Source: Sinonovacula constricta (Eukaryota > Mollusca > Bivalvia > Cardiida > Solecurtidae). From it: a DNA stretch of 64,000 nucleotides. The stretch is taken from NCBI GenBank assembly GCA_007844125.1, contig CM017563.1, positions 23,276,573 through 23,340,572 of the forward strand. Reading direction: 5' to 3'. This document shows positions 36,886-51,712 of the stretch, one piece after another. Position 1 is the first letter of the stretch. Each line of letters starts with the position of its first letter. Under the pieces are notes generated by a model. It made no database searches and had not been told where the DNA came from. It was given only the letters and a program-made list of their open reading frames with translations. The position numbers were made by a program, and so were the translations under genes.

Positions 36886-37380
36886 CAAAACATTTCAGGG
36901 TTATCATCTTCTAATCATAAAACTTTGCTTTAATTGCTTGAATAATGATCGTTGTTTTATTTGTTCGTGTATTAATAAATATAAAACAATAAAAATCCGA
37001 AACTAACATATATACAGCATTTAGTATCGGCATTTATTTATCGAGTATTTTATGAAACAATTTTACTTTTAGATCGATTTAACCAATGTAACTTAGGAAA
37101 GAGATACCCCTTTGAGCAATATGTTGGCAATGGTTGTTAATAGTTGTAGTATGAGAGAGTTTGTCCACTTTGCTAAAACTAGTAGTTTTTAGTTGATCAT
37201 GCTTTGTGTGACATCCAATATTCCAATGACTAACGGATTCATATATTAAACTATGCAAATATCTAACTGCTGAGATTAGTGCCTTTGTAAAGATTGATCT
37301 GAAGCGTTGCAAACGTTTACACCAAATGTATTTATTTAAATGCCAACTGCACTCTTCAACGTACACAATTTTCTTTTAAG

Positions 37381-37620
37381 TGGGCGCCTGTGGCGTAGTA
37401 GTAGAGTCGCCGATTTGTAACTCCTCTGACTGCTCAGCCTCTCACCGAATGGGTACGTGTCCCGTTCGGGTTGAAAGACTTAACCTGAGAAGGTCTTCCA
37501 GCTGACTTGCGGTGCGCCGATGGTTCTATCCGATATGTGTCTGGCGTATTCTTCCACTAAAAAGCTGGACGTTGTTATAATAATCAGAAATTGTCGCTGC
37601 AATGTATGTAATAAAGAAAA
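37381..37620 (+). repeat. SINE-1 copy, nearly full length
   Basis: The head has an A-box-like TGGCGTAGTAGTAGAGTCGC and a B-box region around GGGTACGTGTCCCGTTCGGG. A long spacer between them (CTGACTGCTCAGCCTCTCACC-like) looks like the long variable arm of class II (Leu/Ser-type) tRNAs. The body has GAGAAGGTCTTCCAGCTGAC, TGCGCCGATGGTTCTATC and AAAAGCTGGACGTTGTTATA, and ends A-rich. Confidence 0.75.
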
Positions 37621-38875
37621 AAATATTTACATATTTCCATCATGTTCATGGGCCATGTTTCTACGTCGGTCATGCGGAATACACCAATTATATAGAAAGT
37701 GATTATTAATGACTGACCCTTCCTGAGGCTGGTCTAGCCGGCCTACAATACTGACAGGCTCTGGATAGGTTAAACAAGGTATAAGCCAACCGGCGTCGGG
37801 TACATTGAAACGTATGTAGAGTATGTATTTTTTGCGAGTGTTTCTTAGCTGTTTAAATGTGTCGAATCAGATTGACTAATATAAACAACGAAGGAAAGAT
37901 TTGTGCATGGTTTATAGCGGATATTTGAAAATTAAAAGGTGTGGTTCTTATGTCAAATAATGCCTCAGATTTTAGTAGGGAAAGGTATAGAACTGAATAA
38001 AATTGTCGGTATATATTATATCAAATAATATAAAAACAACACCATTGGAATGACTGTCTGTGTAAAATAAATTAAATAAATTAACGTATTAAATGCACAA
38101 ATGTGTATTTCATTCTGTTCTTTCAAGCGTTTATATTAGTAACACAATAGGACCTTTAGTGATAATTAATATGTCTGTTTGATAAATTTATTCAAATAAG
38201 CCAACAAGTGACGTCAGTCGATATAGTTTTGATTTGCCTGCGCCATGGTCTTAGAACTACCATCCCATGCTTTTGACTTCTAAGCCAGATATCATTGTGC
38301 ATTTTTAATCCGTGTGTAGGCGATGGACACGTATAACACAGTCGTTATTTCTCTTGCATGGTCTCGCAAAGAAGAACAACGCCTGACAAATCTATACTAA
38401 GCTGACATAATGAAATCCAACTTAAATGCTTTGAAGAAAAAAAACGCGAGTTTGTTAGTGACGTTACTGTTAAAATACGCCATATGTTGAAAGGGGGGAA
38501 ACAAAGCACATTTTCCCCATAAAAAAACAATTGTTAGTAGAAAAGTTCAGATTTTTTCAAGACGGAAATGTTATGTTGTTTGCATCGTTGCGTAACTACG
38601 TCCTAAACCCATAACACATGCTTAATGAATTAGTGTTTAAAATAGGCGGATTTATATAATCAAGACGTGGGAAAAGGTTAATTATTTTCCAGAAATCTGT
38701 AAAAATGTAACTTTTTTAGTTTGTGCCTGTTATTGCCACAAGTAAAATGTCGGCTTCAAATTTGCTAAATCAGTTGACTGGCTAACGTAAAGCCTAAAAT
38801 CCAAGTGCTCCGCCATTTGTTCACGCTGAAAAACAGTTTATTTCCACCATGAAACAAATTTCACACACGCATAAT
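37621..38875. other. No recognisable feature
   Basis: No gene, RNA or repeat is visible here beyond short AT-rich runs. Confidence 0.5.
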
Positions 38876-39789
38876 AATGTTAATTAGATGTTCAGAAATA
38901 ATAAAAAAATATTTGAATTGCAATAAGCGTTTGATCCATCGTTTTCAGAATAATACAAACTACTTTTGATTTTTTTTACATTGACTTGCCGAATAGCCAA
39001 AGGTTTGATAACGTATCTATTTGGTTGACAATAACATACGTAGGTTTCTATCGTAAATTGCTAACAGATTTAATGTACGAAAGTAAAAGCTAAAACTGTG
39101 TCCTTTTGTGTAGGTTTTATTTGGTGCGCTATGTGTTTGAGTCGACGTTATTTACGATAAATGTGATTGATAAAACAGACTATGTTGACAATGCGACTAC
39201 TGTACATGGTCATGATTCCAGACGCACGGTAAATACTGCGCACATATTTCGGTAGTCCTGTTAAAATGGATTTGTTTTGTGTTCGTCCGTAGCCTAGATA
39301 GTGGTATAAATCGTGGTTACATATCTTCGCATCTTAACTCCTAATTAGTTAGTATGATGCATATCAGCAAAAATACTTGTGAACATAAACTTTTGTATTG
39401 ATGATCTTGTTTTTCTATGTTACATCAAACAGACACAATGAGAGATTTTACTGAATAGTCTCCCCTGAAAACTCCCCGAATTCAAGTACATCCGTTCATT
39501 CGTTTTACTCGGTTTTTATGCTTTTACTCTTCCATTATATTTTTTAAAAAAAGGTCTCGTTAAGTATTTTAATGCACGTTAAGCTTATATTTATGCTAAA
39601 GTAAGAAATTTTACTGTTTGTAATTGCAATATCTACAAAAGAACGTGCGATAAAATCCACGTATTCCAACTAAATGGACCGACCTACTGTTTGGAATACC
39701 TCGGATATTAAGCAATAAGGAAGACAATTTCCATTTCAACAATATAGTCCATTATGTTCATATTAGCGTCGACCAGCTTGTCTTGGTAG

Positions 39790-40235
39790 AACCAACGGCG
39801 CAGGGTAGGTCAAGTAACAGATATACCCGTATGAAATGTCTCGTCCATCCTGGACCCGAATTTTTGATTTTGTATCGTTTTGTAGTGTATGTAATTATAT
39901 GTCCAGAGTCATGCTTCTCCATTGAAGGTTAAAATTTATTAGCCGAATCATGAATTGTTGATACATCGAATAATCGAATAATAGCAGCTTAACTGAGTGG
40001 GCTGCTTCTTTAAAAGTCTGAAGAAAAAACACAGTGGCTATGTTTATACTATATGATCAAATGGTAATTCAGAGTAATTGTATTCAGTAAAACTTGTTTA
40101 AAAAAAGTTTAAAGAATATTGTATAGTTGTCTGTGAGCATTACATTTATTATTTACCAAAATTTTGCATTAACACTCATCTTTTCGTATTAGCTTTCATA
40201 TCAAAATAGGTTGCTGGAAAGACCTTGTCCAAGCA
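39790..40235. other. Sequence present in block B only
   Basis: About 450 bp separates two segments that are adjacent in block A near 865-890. No terminal repeats, target duplication or coding potential are clear. It may be an insertion in B or a deletion in A. Confidence 0.5.
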
Positions 40236-40437
40236 AAGAAACCTTCAGAACCGCCTAAATAGTTACTGAAGTACATCATTGTTGACAATAATAACATTGT
40301 TCAATGAAGTTCTTACATGTAAATGATATACAAATTTAGTTTGACGTAATTATGTCAATAACTGACATATCAAGAAAAGAAACCCCTTTTCTAGCTGTGC
40401 TAGATCATATATAATTCAAGTGATACATGGACTTGTT

Positions 40438-40622
40438 ACTTCTCTGACTACCCGCCTCTCACCACGTGGATTCAAGTCCCGGTCGGAGTGAAAGAAGCCA
40501 TGTTGAAAGATTTTCTAGGTGACCGGAATTGACATTTATCCGACCTCTTTTTCCACCAAAACGACTAGACGTTACCATAAGGACATCAATTGTGTCGCTG
40601 TGGTAAAATTCACAAAACAAAA
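40438..40622 (+). repeat. SINE-1 copy in block B
   Basis: It matches the copy at 1078 but keeps the 3' body: TTCCACCAAAACGACTAGAC, GTTACCATAAGGACATCAAT and TGTGTCGCTGTGG. The tRNA head is incomplete. Confidence 0.65.
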
Positions 40623-40723
40623 ACAATGACCCTCAAGATATAAAGCAATATGTGTTTATTGTTTGTATTGTAGCACTGACACTGAAAATATGGAAACATT
40701 TGACACAAAAAAAAAATGTGTCC

Positions 40724-40770
40724 ATCGTCCATATATCTGAAGGCATCTGCCGTCTTACAGTGAAAACTGT
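40724..40770 (-). pseudogene. Stray C1q exon fragment below gene B
   Basis: The minus strand reads HCKTADAFRYMDDG, which corresponds to PCNTADAFGYMAGG of the C1q domain. Only about 45 bp is recognisable. It lies about 190 bp beyond the stop of gene B. Block A has no counterpart because about 200 bp is missing there. It suggests an additional ancient C1q copy or a local partial duplication. Confidence 0.6.
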
Positions 40771-40864
40771 TTTGGCCCTGAACCTTCTATTTAACGGGAA
40801 GATACATATCAAGTAAAACAAATAGTAAAATCAAACGTTTATAGAGCTGTATATTTTGCCAGAT

Positions 40865-40870
40865 TTTATT
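40865..40870 (-). terminator. Polyadenylation signal of C1q gene B
   Basis: AATAAA on the minus strand, about 90 bp past the stop codon, as in gene A. Confidence 0.5.
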
Positions 40871-40957
40871 TTACACGATGTTTTCTTGTACATCCACTCA
40901 TGAACCTTGAAATCAAGGTCGTAAAGTATGTCGAGCATATGTCTTCTTCCGAGTCAA

Positions 40958-43662
<2,705 letters not shown>

Positions 43663-43746
43663 TCTGTCAGCTAAGTTATCTGGTATTATGTTGATACAAC
43701 GTCTAGAACGCAAGACGAAAAGCAATGAAGACGGCGTTCATACAAA

Positions 43747-43756
43747 TTATATATAA
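43747..43756 (-). promoter_or_regulatory. TATA-like box of C1q gene B
   Basis: TTATATATAA lies 85-94 bp upstream of the ATG at 43662, as in gene A. Confidence 0.55.
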
Positions 43757-45689
43757 AGACGAATGGGTGGGTGGAGAGGGGTCGTTCAGAAAGTTCCGCT
43801 TATCGTATTAAAGACAATATGCCTTCCTTTATTTTTTATATGTGTATTTATAACTGCTCAGATTATTACTATGGTTCAACATTAAATTTTCGTTGGTTTA
43901 AAATAATTACTCAAACACGATTTTGTCTATAAAATAAATAGATTCAATTTAAACACTTATTCTCGCAACCGAAAAGAAACACATACATTAAATAAAGGGG
44001 ACAAGTTTGCCTGTTGGTGTTATTTGAACACGGATACTTTTGTTTGACATTCAAATGCTCACTGACCGCGGCACTTTTAGCTTTGATACATGCAGCTTCA
44101 ATTATATTTTATTTACATGTATACAACATGCAACAAAATCCATGTTGATTAAATCAGCTGTCAAAGGCGCTTATTTCTTTATTAAGATTAAAGGTTTGAT
44201 AAATCCGAGGATTGATCACTCGGTTTAGTATTTAGAACTGTGTCATATCCGTCTTATTTGTATGATTTTATAGGAATAACACTGATTTCCAGAAGTTACA
44301 AAGTAATTTTTGTATAGAAAGATTAAAGAGCGTTCAGTGTCTTGATTTATCAAGACATAACTTTTATCGTTAATTAATCAATAGGACATCAACTATAAAC
44401 ATCAAATCAAGATGTTTTGGATGGACATCAAAACAATGACCCACTAAGCACCGTTTCGTTTTGATGGAATCTCGTTTATGAAAGGATTACTTTGAACAAT
44501 TTCCCAATTTGTCTTGGTTATTCTAGATTTTAAATTTCCGATCGTTATGTCTTCACTAATTGTGCTTTTACTAAGCTAAATATTCTTCTGAAAATATTTT
44601 GAGCAGCAAAAAAATAATGGAAGAGTCTAGGAAACTAAAATGTTATATGTACGTTCAAAGGCCATTATACATATTCGCATTTTCTTACGTTATATACATT
44701 TACGTGACGAAAACTTGTGCAATTGTGTCCTCACGCAATTGTGTTTAATTTACATCGATTATATAATTTTCTTTGAAGTTGTTGCGATGCATACTTGCTC
44801 CCTCCGTGCTAACAGACATCGGGAACAGGGTACTGTTAAGTCGACGGGACAGGGAGATTAATTTTAAATGATATGTCCCGTGAAACTTTGCGCTGTTTAA
44901 ACATCTATTTGTTTAAAAATATGGAGGGTTTATACATCTTTTTAAGGACATTATTTTTAACTGCCTAAATGAATACACTCCATTGCATATTTACCGACCC
45001 TTAAATTTTAAGTTTAGTCACAAACACCTCTTGTCAATAAAACATTTCTGCACTTGGGAACCTCCTTCACATAGGTCCTTTGAACGTAAAGGCGACAAAC
45101 AACATTGCAATACAACGTGATAAAACTATAAAATACGGTAACCAAGGACAAGAGACATTGGATGAATAAAAAAATATATTTGGTAAACAAAGCCTTATCA
45201 CTTACTCCGGTATAGATTCTTGTGCGAACACGTACCGGTAAAGCAATGTATCAATACCTCCCTTTGTCCTGTGTAGGGCACGGTAGAGCTGTTAAACATT
45301 CGTATATGTTTCATATCTCAAAACAATCAATCGTAAAGGGACCGTATGGCGAACAGTCAAAAATTGCATGTTTTGTTTATAAAGTGATGTTAGAAATATA
45401 ATCTGTAGAAATTTCGGTGGGAAATAAGGGCGGTAACCAATGTTATGACCTTGCTGACGGTCAAAGGCGTTTTGACGGGTATCTTTGTCTTTACACTTCT
45501 TAGACATGGAATAAAGAACATGTTAACCTCGAGAAACAAATCTTATCTTGTGAGGGTTTTTTAAATGTTCGCATATATTCTTGGACAATCAATAAATTCT
45601 TGTGATTTTCATGATATACTGAATAAATGCCCGGTTTTATCTGAAAGGTTTGCTTTGCTTTTAATCCTTTCAACAAACGCCCAACCGGA

Positions 45690-45985
45690 CAAGGTAGCGC
45701 AATCGGAAGAGCGTCGTCTTCATGTAGGAGGGAAGGATTCGATCCTGGGTCGCGACATACCAAATTAGTTTTTTAAAAAAAGTTGTGGTATAGCACCCTT
45801 GCTATCGCTCAAGCAAATATAAGGTTGGTACCATGACTGGTCGACCCTGTGTCAGGATAATGTGACTGGGTGTAGTATCATGCCAGGTGTTTACGGCCTG
45901 CTAAACACAGTTAAGGCAGCACTCTACTTCCAGTGGATCACCTCCCCAGTTAATTGAAATACAGTTGGTGGGACGATAAACTCGT
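45690..45985 (+). repeat. SINE-2 copy with intact tRNA-like head
   Basis: The head shows a clear A box (TAGCGCAATCGGAAGAGC) and B box (GGATTCGATCCTGGG) with tRNA-like spacing. The body has CTGTGTCAGGATAATGTGAC, ATGCCAGGTGTTTACGGC, GTTAAGGCAGCACT and GGGACGATAAACTCGTATAA. This is the best reference copy of the family in the window. The corresponding block A copy has lost the head. Confidence 0.75.
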
Positions 45986-47125
45986 ATAAACATAAAAATA
46001 CTACCAAAATGGATTTATTATGCACTTAAATTACTGACGAGGGGTTTAAGATTATTAACTTGCAGTTGTTGAGCCGTCTAAGTTGCCAACATGGAATTAA
46101 TCTAAAAAAAATATCGTAATTGAGTTAACATGACGTATTTAATACCGACATTAATTTAAAAGCCATTTATAATACAGCCATTGAGTTAAAAGTCTCGACA
46201 AAGACTTGACGGTATAAATAATCAAAATTAAGTTAAATATTAAATTACCTAGAAACTTCATGTCATATAATGCATGTAATTGGGTAAAATAAAAATAAAT
46301 TGATCAGCAGATGCAATGCCTGTGTAAATGCTTTACAGTTTTACTGGATCAGGATGACGGCGACGTAATATTTATTTTGTCTTGTCTAAAATACCTTTCT
46401 TTAAAACGTTGTAATAGAATTCTGGACACAAAATCATGTGTACAATTTCCGAAACCTGGTCAAACACTGTGAGGAAGTGCGAGATTAGAGCTCTGTAAAA
46501 CTGGTTTAAGCACCACAGTCTGTCCTTTTTGCCGAGAGACCGTTACAAGGCGGTAACTGTTGGGTTTGCGCTTCTGTTAAATCATTTTAGATGTGTTTTT
46601 ACTTTTACATGCATGGGAAGAATACCTGTGTCTTTTGCCTTTTTAACGTTTAGTATATGTTGCAATGGTCATATATTCTTTACGCAGCAATCGTGGACTT
46701 TTAACCGATACAAATAGGGACTTCTCAATAATAAGCTCTTTTTTTATTACAAGAACAATGCAAAATTAACATGATTTGTATAGCATAATGTATGCTTGAC
46801 ACTTTTATGACGTGGCGGGACAATGGACAACTATCCTAATAAACTGTTGTTGAACAAATGTCGAAAATACACTTCAAACTTGAGAGATTTTAAGTGCCAT
46901 GCCAAATGTCGTGTCGATTGTTGTACCCGATCAACTGATTCATTTTATAAATAGAATTCGTACCAAAATTCATCCACCTATGCATCACACTGACCAATTG
47001 TTTCTTTTCCAAATATGTACCCTGTGCATGCACCGAGGCCCTCGCACTGTCAACTGTTATATTTAAATGTGTGAAATACACAGCCATACTGCTTTTTCAA
47101 CTCAGAATCAGAACAAAATAAAACA

Positions 47126-47300
47126 AGCCGTATAATAAAACATTAAAACAGTCCGATCACTTGAAGTTGTGTGAGAGGTAACGTAAGATTATGGTTTTTA
47201 AATCTAAAGAGGCTGTTGAGCAGTAGACGTAACAGATCGACGATGTAATACGCGCAAAACGTTAGACCGAATATATCATATGTGTGACATATTCGGTAGA
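47126..47300. mobile_element. Fold-back MITE copy M4, partial
   Basis: GTAACAGATCGACGATGTAA (47229 onwards) matches the terminal repeat. CCGAATATATCATATGTGTG...ATTCGG (47262-47293) matches the internal palindrome, and AGAAAATGACAAG follows as in M2. An AGCCGTATA outer end appears about 100 bp further left, as if the terminal repeat had been split by an insertion. The other end is lost in or beyond the composite microsatellite. Confidence 0.5.
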
Positions 47301-47432
47301 AAATGACAAGCATATCAAAGGAATACAGTACAATAATGTGATGTATTCGCGTGGCATTAGTTTGTTTTATGCATAAATTTCTGTTCAACAAGAAAAATGT
47401 TTTAGTTCTTCGTAAGCAAATAATTATATATA

Positions 47433-47681
<249 letters not shown>

Positions 47682-47821
47682 TCATAATATACATATATAC
47701 ATATTAATAACAGTCAGTACTATGCAAGCTACAATCACCTAACCTTAAATGCCTCTAATGCTTACACCTAAATGCAACTGTAAACACTTTTAACCTATTG
47801 ACTTGTAGAAAAAATGAACCG

Positions 47822-48170
47822 TTCTGATCAACCACTTCTACGAAAGCTCTCGCTTGAGGTGCTTTATATCTATACTAATTGCTCAAGTCAGTTTGTGTTT
47901 AGTGTGTATTCATTTAACAGAATGTAACAACTATACAAAAGTTTACGAATTGCACAAATGCCCCAGAGCATGTGGATATCTGAATATCCATATTTATCTA
48001 TGAATTGTATATTGTATAACGGTTATTATTTTCTTGGTGGTTTTTCTTTTGCAACAGAGTCTGTCGTGAGGCCTATAGTAGACTTCAATGCTTCTGGCTT
48101 AAAGACCCTAACTCCAACTGCAACTGAGACCTTGGTGTTTCAAAACAGGTTAGTTAACGCAAAAGGTACG
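47822..48170 (+). pseudogene. Inverted C1q gene fragment (intron end plus start of C1q exon)
   Basis: Bases 47826-47890 are a reverse-complement match to the gene A and B intron (CGAAAGCTCTCGCTTGAGGT is shared). Then TTTTTCTTTTGCAACAG|AG is an intact acceptor at 48057. The exon reads SVVRPIVDFNASGLKTLTPT and then ETLVF, as in C1q domains. It stops resembling C1q after about 36 codons, where AAAAG|GTACGT gives a donor-like site at 48166/48167. No further C1q sequence is visible downstream. It is most likely a truncated inverted copy. A working short exon is less likely. Confidence 0.7.
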
Positions 48171-48925
48171 TTTAAGTAGTTTTCCTTACTTCATAAATTG
48201 TGGTATCAGCGTGTACCGGACGTAATGCAGACCTACAAGTTACAGTACGTCATAGGCAGCTATTTTCGGATAGTAGATGTATGCATACCGGGTTTATTGT
48301 CATAAGACTACTTCGTTTCAACAAGTCACAAGACTTGAGTTTGTGTAGTTGTTTGATAAAATGTTGTTGAAGAGAGTTTCACATTGACAAGCCACTTCTG
48401 ACCGTGAAATGCTAAAATTTATTTGGGTTTAACAACGCAAGGGCACTTGATAGGTCAAATTATATACGATGAAGTTTAGCGTTAATAACAATTCGATATG
48501 CAGTACATTAAAGTAGCAAATAAATCACATATCCTAACAATATCAATATTTTACATCTATATACAAGGAAGCATTCTTTCATGATAAAAAAGATGTATTA
48601 CGGCATAAATTGCAATTCAACAGCGGTTCCTTTTACTTTTGCGACACATTTTCGTATTGTTGACCAAGCTGACATGTTATATTTTTTATTTGCGTTCACG
48701 CGGCATTTTCCAGAAACTTTACCCTAACTTGGAAATTGGTGGTTTTGTTATACTAATACCATAAAGATCAAATTATAATAAAATGAATTATGCAATTTCT
48801 TCTTTTCGAATAAAAAACAACCATAAAGTAAGCGAGGTGAAATAAAACAAGGGAAACAATCTAACAGCATTACGTAAATTGTAGTACGCATTGTAGTTCG
48901 CATTAGCTTCCCTTTTAAGTCAATA

Positions 48926-48985
48926 TGTATTTCGTATTTTGGGTTTTACGGCACATCCCCACTTGATTGGTCATACGAAGCCGAA
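48926..48985 (-). mobile_element. LINE 3'-tail micro-copy, minus strand
   Basis: The minus strand reads CTTCGTATGACCAATCAAGT then GATGTGCCGTAAAACCC and an A-rich end. This parallels the 3' end of the LINE at 21731-21775. Flanking AAGTCAATA (48917-48925) and AAGTTAATA (48986-48994) look like a 9-bp target duplication with one mismatch. Confidence 0.6.
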
Positions 48986-48994
48986 AAGTTAATA

Positions 48995-50449
48995 AGTCTT
49001 GTGGAAAGGGTTAGAATGGAAATTTGTTTTACGTTTGCGTGCTCTAAAATCATATATATCACGTGTTCTGGTTTAGATACGTAAATTTTACCACTTATTT
49101 AAAACGCATCTGAACTTGAAATCGTAATATAAATCTAAAAATCTATTTCCTTTATGAAAATAAAAACAGTAGTCTTATAATTTCTGCAATGACGAATATT
49201 GGTGTTTTGTTGAGGCTATACACTTTAGTATGAACATTATTAAACGATTGTTTTGTAAACAAACTGGAACACGTGGATCTCATCATCATTTGAAACAAAA
49301 ATAAGGTGACTAGGTCAATATGCCAATCTCATTTTGTTTTAAACCTAAGATATATTATTATTTCCAGGCACATTGCTATATCTTCTCAATACCGGATTTA
49401 AATTGAATGTGGTTAAAAATAATCAAAACTGTTCGTTCATAAATTATATATTTAAAGAGCGCGAAGCATGAATCTTGACTTCAAATCTCTATGTACAGAG
49501 ATGTTTCATTCAATGAAGAATGTGGGGATGGCTTTCATCTTTAATTCTCACAATTCATCCCGATTTGTCACGATTTTCTGCAAACATATATACAATACAA
49601 CGTATACATTCAATCAAGGAATCAAATAATCAATCAATCAGTCATTCAAATTCAAAATTTAAACATGAATTCCTATACAAGCATTCAATTATTTAATCTA
49701 TACCAAGTTTTATAAGATGAAGTTTGATGATAATCACATTTGAACTGGGCGTATAGTTTTGTAAAAATGAATAATTATACATTAGGAATTCAAACTGGAA
49801 CTTTACACTATGTATAATAAACAATAATATGGTGCGTATACATGCAAGACAAGCGCAATTTAGATTTTCAGGCAAACTTGTATGAGAAAACTTAATGATT
49901 GCTTAAATGATAACCTTTGACGTATATTTCAGAAAAGTTAAACAGTTTTAATAACAAAATTAATATTTGTCTAGTATTATCACTGCTCATCGGATGGCAT
50001 TTGAACATGTCCTCATGCTGTAATAATATTGAAAAAGGGCATTCGTTTCAACGGCTTTTAACAGCTTTTTCAATTTGTACTGTGATATTATATGGCTGGA
50101 CCGAAAAACAAACCAGCTTTGGATATCTGATCAGGACGACGCAAATCCTTTGCCGATCAATTTGTGTTTGTCCTCGTTTGTAGGTGGAAAATCCCAATTT
50201 CGTGCATCTAGTCGAATGTGTAATAAACCATAATAGCAACTGTTGTTTAATATGATGGTGTTATTATTACTTCTTAATTTAAAGGCATATTATTCTTGTG
50301 TAGTGTCATTGTTACACTTTCTCCTAACCGCACCGATTTATATATTAAGCTTTAAGCTTTATAATTATATTTAAGAGAACTCTGTGTATATATTAAATAG
50401 TAATACATAGATTTCTGCTACTCAAAACAGATATGTGGCCTCGTAATTT
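48995..50449. other. No recognisable feature
   Basis: AT-rich DNA with short open frames only. Confidence 0.5.
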
Positions 50450-50713
50450 ATCTCAAATGAGGCTTAGCCGCCAGTCTTGAGGAAAATCCACATGGCCATT
50501 GCAGGAACTTTTCATTTCATTGAGGTTTAGCCGCCACCCAACCGGGAAAATCCAATTGGCCAAGAGGACATTGGGATTCTGGAGCGACGGTCTCTTTGAG
50601 GGTCTTTTCATCTAAATGAAGCCAAGCCGCCATCCCACGACGGACATTCCGACTGTCGTATAGTTCTGGGACAATATATGTGTGTTCATCTCAATCGAGG
50701 CTTAGCCGCCACC
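50450..50713. repeat. Four diverged copies of a GAGGCTTAGCCGCCA motif
   Basis: TCTCAAATGAGGCTTAGCCG at about 50450 recurs in altered form at about 50513, 50609 and 50688, each ending AGCCGCCA. The spacing is about 60-100 bp. The first two copies are each followed by GGAAAATCCA and TGGCC. The region is more GC-rich than its surroundings. It could be a diverged tandem repeat, part of an LTR or a regulatory cluster. Confidence 0.6.
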
Positions 50714-50827
50714 TATGGCTAAGTCGAAATGCCTGCGACAGTAGGTTTTTATTTTTATATATACTTATTGATTTCAATACACGGTGTACAACAACAAAAC
50801 AAAAAGGCTAAGTATACCGGTCAATGT

Positions 50828-51712
50828 CTGAAACAACAGAGCTCTGGCGTAAAAGATATAAAAGATATATGAGTCAGAACTGCAAGGTTCACCTTGCTAG
50901 ATTGAGGGATGGATCTGGCACGCGCCCGTAAAAGGGTGACATATCGGTATCCATAATCTGTTCTCCCTCTGTAGGTCCTGTTGATATACCAATCTGCTAA
51001 TCATAACGTCGAGAGCCTGGCATAGTGAGGTTGCTCTAGTCTCTTACAGAAGTTTTTTATCTATTTAGAAAGATATATGAAGTATATATACCGAAAAAAA
51101 TGTTCGGGCGTGTATCTGCATCTAAAACAATAAAAGATGCAACATATGCTTCGAGATACCACCATAAACTTCATTTCCATATTTCATTTTATATCGAGGG
51201 TGGCTCTTCAAGCGGTTAACGATGAATTAGACCAGTGCCACCGTAGGAGCATCATTGACGAATTGACTATACACAGCCAGCGACAGACTCTGATTTTAAG
51301 ACAATCCGGACCACATAGACCTGTAAAGGATATGATGAGTAAGGTCATCCAGGATGAGTTTGATCAGTATCCTCCTGCGAAACAAGCTAGCAGGACCGAC
51401 TACCTTAAGAATATTTAATAATAAAGACAATGAAACACCTGAACCAAGTTTCCGACAAATGACTTTTGGAAAGTACCTAGGGAGCTGGGGAATTGGCTTT
51501 CCGTAGTAGGCTGCCTTCGCAGACCCAAGAGCTTTTCTGAGTGAGGTACGGCTTTTAATCAGGGCAAAGCTATCAGAAAAGTCATGTATTCAACGACATT
51601 AAGTTCCAACTCACTCTCAAAGTACCACTTAGCAGGACCAAGCAGGAAGGTGCAGAGGATAACATAGATCATCTGCTGCGTCAAACTCAGATTGGCTTAA
51701 TCTGCGATTAAA
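50828..51712 (+). pseudogene. Decayed protein-coding region of unknown family
   Basis: Three coding-looking pieces follow one another on the plus strand in different frames. An ATG frame at 50826 starts MSETTELWRKRYKRYMSQNC and stops after about 36 codons. A frame at 51137-51418 includes ALQAVNDELDQCHRRSIIDE and VKDMMSKVIQDEFDQYPP. A one-base shift continues it as ETPEPSFRQMTFGKYLGSWG to a stop near 51507. A third frame ends at 51712 and includes VFNDIKFQLTLKVPLSR. The amino-acid composition is protein-like and the DNA is less AT-rich than its flanks. I do not recognise the family. It is either a dead mobile-element ORF or host exons with unseen introns. Confidence 0.4.

Noticed and set aside
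45690..45775. tRNA gene
   Set aside because: A and B boxes are good, but no closed acceptor stem is evident and it is fused to a SINE body.
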